Shown piece by piece: positions 56,512-64,000 of a stretch of DNA of 64,000 nucleotides (position 1 is its first letter; each line of letters starts with the position of its first letter). The position numbers were made by a program, and so were the translations under genes. The notes under the pieces were generated by a model that saw nothing but the letters and a program-made list of their open reading frames with translations, was not told the DNA's origin and made no database searches. Origin of the DNA: Pseudocercospora fijiensis CIRAD86 (taxonomy: Eukaryota > Ascomycota > Dothideomycetes > Mycosphaerellales > Mycosphaerellaceae). The stretch lies in NCBI RefSeq assembly GCF_000340215.1, contig NW_006921537.1, forward strand, positions 1 through 64,000. The letters are read 5' to 3'.

Positions 56512-57188
56512 TGTTATAGTAGCTACCTAGAAAGCACCGACAAGTCCTATAAGCTAGCCGCTATGCTATAAAGTAATGTCGGATTTGAGTTGCCTTAGTA
56601 GTAGAGGCCTCTAGCGAAGTAGGTCGCCTAGTTAGCCTAGGTCGCCTAGGTCGCCTAGGTCGCCTAGGTCGCCTAGGTCGCCTAGTTAGCCGCCTATTTA
56701 GCCGCATAACGTAATATCTTAGGGACTCCCGCGGAGGCCGTATATAGTAGAACAGTACGTTATATATTAATATACGAACGACGGGACTATACTAAACTAC
56801 GCGTACGTATATACGGACGATAGCAAGCGAGATATATAGAGTCGTAGGATAGATCCGAGTAGTAGGAAGGAACCGGAAGGCAGGGAAGAGCTAGGAGAAA
56901 CATATTTGCTTAAGAGCGGTTAAACGAGTTCGTATACGCGCGCTACGCAAGTTAGCTAGGAGATAAAGGCGCTACGAGACAGCGGACATACGTGCTTACG
57001 CTTACGCGTCGGACGCGCTAGACGGCCGTAGGGCGGAATACTAAGGAAGGGGCTCTCCCTCTAAGGCACCCTTCTTCCTTTCTTCGCAGTTCGTCTTATA
57101 TAGATAGTAGCTATATTAATTTAGTGCTCCCTTTAGTTTAGTTTAAAGTTTCGTATATATTCTTACTGCTTAGCTACTAACCCTTATA
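56512..57188 (+). repeat. Gypsy 5' LTR
   Basis: 677 bp, starts TGTTATAGTAGC and ends AACCCTTATA (CA to TA). It contains a 9-bp minisatellite (GTCGCCTAG) at about 56623-56690. Confidence 0.9.
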
Positions 57189-57199
57189 TTACGAACTGC

Positions 57200-58480
57200 C
57201 TTAAAAAACGCCTCTATTAAGATAGATACGCCCGACGAATAGATTTAAAACATAAGACCTAACGAAGTACCCGATTTTTTAAGCTTAGTATAGAATAAAA
57301 TCCCCGCTACGCGCGAACAGCTAGACTACGCCTACGCTACCGACCCGGAACTGCTCGCTAACCTACTTAAGGCTTACAAAGATGCTACTCGTTTCCTCTC
57401 GGTCTCCCGTACTAGCCTTAGTACGGCTCTTAGCGACGCGAATGCTTCTATCGCGGAAAAAGAAGACGAGGTAGGCCGCCTCTAGTCGTAGCTCGCCTCT
57501 ACTCGCCTAGGCGCCGCGGTACCCGCGTCTTACCTATTTATACCTACTTCGAATAAGAGTAAGAAGCTAAGCGACCCCGAACGCTTTACTAGTAAGCGTA
57601 AAGTATACGAAGAATTTAAGATATAGGTTAAGATCCGCTTTCTCGCTAACGCCGACTACTATCCGACTAAAGCCTTAAAGACCGGATTTATGTTTTCTCT
57701 ACTCGGTAGCTCCGCCCTCGATTCCTACCGTAGCCTCTTAGAAAATATAGAAACAACTATAACGGCTACTATCTAGAAGGCCCTCGACGCTAGTTTCGGC
57801 GACCCTAACTATAAGCAAACTACGCGCCTAAACTTAGACAAACTTAAGCAAGCAAACAAGACCTACTAAGAGTACTATACCGCCTTCTAATACAAGATTA
57901 GGTACGCCGAATACCCCCCGGACGTCGCTAAGTAGATCTTAGTACGCGGCCTTAGCGAAGAAATAATACTATAAGTCCGCGATAAGGATACGGAGAATCT
58001 AAATATTACCGAACTATACGCCTTACTTACGCGTATCGATAATACGACTCGAAACTTCGCGAAAATTATCGCTAACCGCGGAGGCGCCCGTACGAATACC
58101 GGTCGCTTTACGTCGCCGTTTGCTACGCTACCGTCGAAGTTATAGACAGCTTAGACGCCGGCTTTAGTACTAGCTCTAGCTATAGCCCTAATACCGCTAG
58201 GCGCCTAGCCTACCGCCGATCCGATAGATTTAAGCGCTACCTCGCTCGGCGCCCGTCTACGCGCGCCCCTAGTAAATAGTAAGCTTTTAGAAGAAGAGAA
58301 GCAGCGTCGCTATATAGTAGGAGAATATATCTACTACGAAGTAAAAGGATATATTGCTCGCCTCTGCCTGTCTCTCGTTAGCCGGCTAAATACGCTAACG
58401 ATATAGCGAGTCGCCGCCGCGAATGTTACGACTCTAGATACGCCTTTACTAGCTAGCGCTACTCCGAGCGGCTAGGGAAA
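57200..58480 (+). pseudogene. Gypsy gag
   Basis: The plus frame reads ELLANLLKAYKDATRFLSVS, an alpha-helical N-terminus, FTSKRKVYEEFKIQVKIRFL (Q at TAG), FMFSLLGSSALDSYRSLLEN, TRLNLDKLKQANKTYQEYYT and SEEIILQVRDKDTENLNITE, as in retrotransposon gag (capsid) domains. A basic Arg/Pro-rich C-terminus follows, with a decayed Cys cluster after about 58330. Confidence 0.75.
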
Positions 58481-58589
58481 AGCTTAAACCTTATATATAG
58501 TCGCTTATAAGGTTTATTCGTTCTAAAACTAAGAGTATCTACTACTACCTTCCCTTTCTCTAGCTCGGCTATAGAGAAAGAGTTAGTCT

Positions 58590-61500
58590 ACTAGCCTTTT
58601 ATAGTAGAAACGTTAATAGGAAATTAAAAGAAATTATTAAAAACTGTAGCTCTTATTAATAACGGCGTAACCGGCTACTCGTTTATAGATTACGACTATA
58701 CGAGAGAGCTCGGCTTAACGTTCTAAGACCTTACGTACGCTCGGGAGTTAGAAATGTTTAACGGTACGACCGCGGCCGCCGGTAAGGTAACCTAGATCTG
58801 CTACTTATCTATTACTATCGGCCTATATACCGAATATATTATATTTTTCCTTACGAAACTCCCGAAGACTTACCCCGTTATTCTTAGTCTTCCTTAGCTT
58901 AAAAAGTATAACCTAGTTATCGACTAGGCCTCCGAATCTCTATCCTTTACGAGCAAGCATTGCGCTAAGTACTACTTTAACGAATCTAGTTCTACCTCCG
59001 ATACTCCCTAAGATCGTACCGTATTCGCTATTAGCGCGGCTGCCTTCTCGCGTCTTGCCCGCGACAAACGTACTTAGATCTTCGCTATAATAATATAGGA
59101 TATCGAGAAGGCTATCCGAAAGTTCGACGAAGAACCGACGGATCTAAGAACGAAACTACCGAAGGAGTATTAGTACCGACTCTACTAGTTTTCGAAGAAG
59201 AACGCCGACATTCTACTACCGTACCGGCTAGGTGTCGACTACAAAATCGAGCTAATCGACGGTAAGCCGCCGCCGTACGGCCCTCTCTACTCGATATCTC
59301 GAGATAAGCTCCTCGTACTAAAGAAATACCTAGAAGACAACCTATAAAAGGGCTTTATCCGCCCTAGTTCCTCCGAAGCAGCTATACTAGTTATGTTTGC
59401 CCGGAAACCCGGCGGAGGTCTCCGTTTCTACGTAGACTACCGGGGCCTTAACGCGTTAACGAAAAAGAACCGCTACCTAATCCCTTTTATAAACGAAACG
59501 CTCGAACGCCTTTCGAAGGCTCGCTAGTTTACTAAGCTCGACGTAATCGCCGCCTTTAACGCGATCTGTATTGCCGAGGGAGACGAATAGTTAATAGCCT
59601 TCCGAACCCGTTACGGCCTTTTTAAATACCTAGTCTTACCGTTCGGGCTCTATAACGGACCTAGTACGTTCTAATTATATATTAACGATACGCTTAAAGA
59701 ATTCCTAGACGCCTTCGTCTTAGCGTATATAGACGATATCCTAATTTATAGCAAAACGAAAGCGGAATACTACGAACATATCGAAAAGGTACTTTAGAAA
59801 CTCGTAGAAGCTAGACTATATATCGATATCGATAAGTGCGAATTCTATAAGTAAGAGGTGAAATTCCTCGGCCTTATTATCTCTTTAGAAGGTATTCGAA
59901 TAGATCCCGGTAAGATCGAAGCTATACTAAACTAGGGAGTGCTACGAAACGTAAAAGAAGTCTAGGGCTTCCTCGGTTTTGCTAACTTCTACCGGAGATT
60001 TATACGGAATTTTAGTAGAATCGCCCGTCTACTTATAGCACTTACGCGGAAAGACGTTAAATTTGAATAGTTACCGGCCTATTAAGAAGCCTTCGACTAG
60101 TTACGGTAAAGTTTTACGACCGTACCGATCCTATAGTACTTCGACTTCGATAAAGAAACGCGCCTAGAAACCGATGCTTCCGACGGTATAACTAGCGCCG
60201 TTCTCCTTTAACGAACGACCCTAGAAGATGCGTAGCTGCCCGTAGCCTACCTCTCTAAGAAAATGTCCTCCGCGGAATGCAATTACGATATCTACGATAA
60301 GGAGCTCCTCGCAATCGTTAAGGCTTTCGAAGAATAGCGTCCGGAACTCGAAGGTTCTAAGTTACCGATCTAAGTTAGCTCGGATTATAAGAACCTTATC
60401 TACTTTCTTAAGAGCAAAATCCTTAGCCGTAGGTAGGTACGCTAGAGTAAGTTTCTTTCCCGGTTTAACTTCGTTATTTAGTATACGCCCGGCAAAGCAA
60501 ACTTATAGGCCGACGCACTTATAAGGCGTAACAAAGACTTGCCCTTAGATCGAGGTCCGTAGTGTAAAGAACAGTCTATCCTTAAAGAGTATAACCTTAG
60601 CTAGGAACTATATAAGCTCCTCGGAGACGACTTTACCGGCCTAGAGCCTCTCGTAGCATCCTTTATACTAATAGCCGCTCCCGCCTTTCTCGGAGACGAC
60701 GATAGCTCGGACGACGAAGATACGAGTTTAGAAAGCTTAGATAGCGACTAGGAAAGCGAAGAGGAAGTATAGGACCTCCTCGAACCTACCTAGCTCGAAC
60801 AGTAGCTTACGATAGCATACGCCGAAGACGCCTTTACTAAAGGTCTGATTTAAGCTTTATAGAACGAAGAGCGGTTATACGAGAATGTTTCTCTCTCGGA
60901 GTACGAGCTCCGTAGAACTCTACCGCGAGTACCCTATATAATATTTAGAAATGCCCTCTACGTCCCGGATTTCGAAGATTTACGCGACTAGATTATACGT
61001 TCCGCTTATAACCCTCTCGGAATAGTACATCCCGGTCGAGCTAAGATATTGTCTTAGCTCTAGAAGTAGTACTACTAGCCTAATCTATACCGAGATATCG
61101 ACCGATTCGTTAAGAACTACGTAGTATACCGTAGAGCGAAAGCAGATACGCGTAAGCCGCAAGGGCTGCTAAAACCTCTTAAAGTCCCTCTACGACTATA
61201 GTAATACATTTTAATAGATTTTATTATAGACCTACCGAAAGGATCCGACTTTAACGGCCTCTAGTTTCAAAATATACTAGTCGTAGTTTGCCGCCTTACG
61301 AAACGCAAGAAGGTATTAAATGCCCGTAGCCTAACCGTAAAGAATACGGCTTAGGTCTTCTACCGAGACGTATAGAAAGATATAGGCCTACCTAAATTAA
61401 TTATATCTAATCGCGGCCCGAATTTCGTTGCCCGTTTCTAGAAGCGCCTCTACGAACGATTAAAAATTCAAGCGCGCCTTTTAACGGCTTACTACCTATA

Positions 61501-62400
61501 GACCGACGGCTAAACCGAACGGGCTAACGCGTAGATCGAGTAAATTATTAGGTGCTTCTATAATTACTACTAAAACGACTAGCTAAGATTAACGCCTTCT
61601 ACTAAATTTGCTATTAACAATTAGGAGTCGGCTATAACTTAGACTACGCCGTTCTACGCCTCTACTAGATTTTACCCCCGAACCGGTATAGAACTAATAG
61701 AGATCGAACTAGAGCCCCCGGTAAACGATCCGGAAAGAGACGCCGATACCTTCGCTCTTTAAATAGCCTAGACCTACTAAGAGCTCTAGGACGAGATAAG
61801 GTATGCCTAAGAAGTATACAAGTACTACGCCAATTAGCGCAGACGCGCTACGCTAGATTACTAGGTCGGAGATTACGTCTACCTCGACTTACGATATATT
61901 AGAACTAACCGACCTTCGAAAAAGCTCGACTAGAAAAATCTAGGACCCTTCCGAATTGTAAAGAAAGTCGGTATATACGTATACGAACTAGATCTCCTAG
62001 AAAATCTTAACATTTACCCGGTTAAATACGTTATTAACCTAAGAACTGCCGGAGAAATCGCAGATCTTAAAGACATCCCGCCGATACCGGAAGCTACCGA
62101 GGCTACCGATTAGGCCGAAGACGAGCTAGAATCTACCTTAGGCATAGTACGAGCGATTATCGGATAGAGCTTTAGTAACACAAATTTCGGAAATCTTAAC
62201 CCTCCCGGGCCGTAGGGAGAGGTATAATAGGAGGGGTACTTAGACGAGGATACGACCTAGGAACCTCTACGCTATATTATCTTCGCCCGCGAAGCAATCG
62301 AGGAATTCCTACGAGACTATACCGACTATACGACAATAGAAGGAGCTGTTCTAGAACATTTTCTCCGAGAAGCGTACGAATAGAATTTAGATTAAGGTCT
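58590..62400 (+). pseudogene. Gypsy pol: protease, RT, RNase H, integrase, chromodomain
   Basis: Protease: VALINNGVTGYSFIDYDYTR (about 58650-58700), the IDTGATG core with Asp changed to Asn. [62 protein letters not shown] and [20 protein letters not shown] (YIDD intact, 59723-59740). RNase H: ETDASDGITSAVLL and [20 protein letters not shown]. Integrase: QYILIDFIIDLPKGSDFNGL, LIISNRGPNFVARF and YYLQTDGQTERANA. A chromodomain remnant (EGYLDEDTTQEPLRYI, then AREAIEEFLRDY) lies at about 62229-62330. Point stops are at former Trp/Gln. Confidence 0.88.
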
Positions 62401-62493
62401 CCGACCCGAACTAGGATAAGAACACTAGTACCTATTATATACGGACCTTCTTTAGCGTCGTAGGAACTCTACGTAGAACAAGGGGGGGGCTAC

Positions 62494-63170
62494 TATTATA
62501 GTAGCTGCCTAGAAAGCACCGACAAGTCCTATAAGCTAGCCGCTATACTATAAAGTAATATCGGATTTGAGTTGCCTTAGTAGTAGGGGCCCCTAGCGAA
62601 GCAGGTCGCCTAGTTAGCCTAGGTCGCCTAGGTCGCCCGAGTCGCCTAGGTCGCCTAGGTCGCCTAGTTAGCCGCCTATTTAGCTATATAACGTAACATC
62701 TTAGGGACTCCCGCGGAGGCCGCATATAGTAGAACAATACGTTATATATTAATATACGAACGACGGGACTGCACTAAACTACGCGTATATATATATAGAC
62801 GATAGTAAGCGAGATATATAGAGTCGTAGGATAGATCCGAGTAGTAGGAAGGAACTAGAAGGCAGGGAAGAGCTAGGAGAAACATATTTGCTTAAAAGCG
62901 GTTAAACGAGTTCGTATATACGCGCTACGTAAGTTAGCTAGAAGACAAAGGCGCTACGAGATAGCGGATACACGTACTTGCGCTTACGCGTCGGACGCGC
63001 TAGACGGCCGTAGGGCGGAATACTAAGGAAGGGGCTCTCGCTCTAAGGCACCCTTCTTCCTTTCTTCGCAGTTCGTCTTATATAGATAGCAGCTATATTG
63101 ATTTAGTGCTCCCTTTAGTTTAGTTTAAAGTTTCGTATACATTCTTACTACTTAGCTACTAACCCTTATA
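62494..63170 (+). repeat. Gypsy 3' LTR
   Basis: 677 bp, collinear with the 5' LTR. It starts TATTATAGTAGC (TG to TA) and has the same GTCGCCTAG minisatellite at about 62605-62672. Confidence 0.9.
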
Positions 63171-63175
63171 GCTAC

Positions 63176-64000
63176 AATGTTACTATTCTCGGTATTACCT
63201 TAACTATAGGCAGCTAGTAGAATAGCTAGAACCTAGAGCGGAAGGCTTTTTAGTATCGTATTAGCTATATAAAATGCTCTTAAAGACGTCCTCGAAGGTA
63301 CGCTAAGTCTAATAAGGTTAAAGGCTTATAGAATGGTTTTTAGAGCTAATACTATTTGCTACTTAGTCCGGTCGTAGTGTTTATATAACCTACGCGGACA
63401 TTACCTTCGACCTCGAATATATTTATATACGCCCCCTCTGCCTCGCCTCCTACTAGCAATACTATCGCCGTGTCTCTGCCTTAGTAATTACAATCGGCTA
63501 GTAAGTAGTCTTTATTAAATTACCGATAGACTCTCGACGTCCTAAGAAAGTCGATTTATATACTTTAAGTACTTCTAAAGAGGCGCAATTACATTTACGC
63601 CGCTATCGCTATTTGTTATATCTTTACTCTATATTAAAACGACCTCTTAGTAATATATCGAAATCGAAGCTATCGAAGATATTATAGAGTAGCGCTCCTT
63701 CGAATCCTCCGGACAGTCTTAAGAGGCATATAGTATATTAAAGCCTACCTTATAATAGTTAAAGCGGAGGTGTGTCTATAGACAATCTACGATAGCTAAG
63801 AGAAGATAGAGTTATACGAGCTTTAGTTATTACTTCTTTGGCGATGTTCTTCTTTTAGGTAATATTAGTATATACGTATAAACATAACGATGTAATAGTA
63901 GTAGCCGTATATAAGTAACAAGTATACGTGCTCTTAGCGAATAATCTTAGAATAGCTAAGGTAGGGTAGGCCGAGATTCCCTTACGGGCCGGTTAGAGTA
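63176..64000. other. RIP-altered sequence right of the gypsy, no gene recognised
   Basis: A plus frame near 63370-63640 looks protein-like (SVYITYADITFDLEYIYIRP, RVSALVITIGQQVVFIKLPI with TAG as Gln) but matches no family I know. It continues sequence left of 56512 and runs off the window. Confidence 0.35.

Larger units (their letters stand above)
56512..63170 (+). mobile_element. Complete Ty3/gypsy chromovirus, plus strand, with target duplication
   Basis: Both LTRs are 677 bp (56512-57188 and 62494-63170). Target duplications are GCTGC (56507-56511) and GCTAC (63171-63175), differing by one TpG to TpA change. A polypurine tract (AAGGGGGGGGC) lies just before the 3' LTR. gag, PR, RT, RNase H, INT and chromodomain are in order on the plus strand. 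Length is 6659 bp. Confidence 0.93.

Noticed and set aside
1..64000. Alternative genetic code with TAG/TAA read as Gln
   Set aside because: Stops replace Trp as well as Gln, the AA9 gene has an ordinary TAA/TAG-free frame, and dinucleotide depletion explains all stops through RIP.
1..64000. Starship-type giant transposon (tyrosine recombinase captain)
   Set aside because: No tyrosine-recombinase motif or captain-like gene was seen; the window is explained by nested retroelements and DNA transposons.

Overview
The window reads as a transposon-rich segment of a filamentous ascomycete (Pezizomycotina) genome, shaped by very heavy repeat-induced point mutation (RIP). In the repeat blocks CpA and TpG are almost absent, TpA is very common and CpG is retained, so nearly every CAG, CAA and TGG codon has become TAG or TAA. 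The genus cannot be named from this sequence. Two secreted plant-cell-wall-degrading enzymes, GH62 and AA9, suggest a saprotroph or plant-associated fungus.

Three short islands keep normal CpA/TpG content. Island 1 (about 12.2-14.3 kb) holds a GH62 alpha-L-arabinofuranosidase on the minus strand. Its three exons give a 334-codon frame of normal length, broken only by two Trp-to-TAG changes of RIP type. Island 2 (about 19.9-22.0 kb) holds an intact, intronless AA9 lytic polysaccharide monooxygenase on the minus strand. Island 3 (about 38.5-39.4 kb) has no convincing gene but carries an isolated TATA-like core promoter. Both enzymes would act outside the cell on plant polysaccharides (arabinoxylan side chains; cellulose or xyloglucan backbones).

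The rest is nested, decayed mobile DNA. 1-4.7 kb: minus-strand Ty3/gypsy gag-PR-RT running off the left edge. 4.8-10.6 kb: tandem or recombined chromovirus fragments. 11.2-11.5 kb: solo LTR. 14.3-15.65 kb: A-rich 12-bp satellite. 16.2-18.8 kb: unrecognised ORFs. 18.9-19.9 kb: Tc1/mariner DD34E transposase. 22.1-23.5 kb: DDE integrase-core gene. 23.6-30.3 kb: plus-strand gypsy chromovirus. 30.5-33.1 kb: unrecognised ORFs. 33.16-38.48 kb: complete Ty1/copia. 39.4-44.67 kb: Tad-like LINE. 44.7-46.6 kb: copia remnant with a solo LTR. 47.04-55.46 kb: complete minus-strand gypsy with a perfect target-site duplication. 56.51-63.17 kb: complete plus-strand gypsy chromovirus.

The most unusual signal is in the 47.04-55.46 kb element. 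About 20 short palindromic motifs (AGGTGCCT/AGGCACCT type, RIP-converted to AGGTACCT) are scattered through its LTRs and coding regions, apparently in frame where this can be judged. The same element carries a long gene-like frame on the opposite strand between pol and the 3' LTR. All protein statements come from reading frames by eye, taking TAG/TAA as former Gln or Trp. No database search was run.
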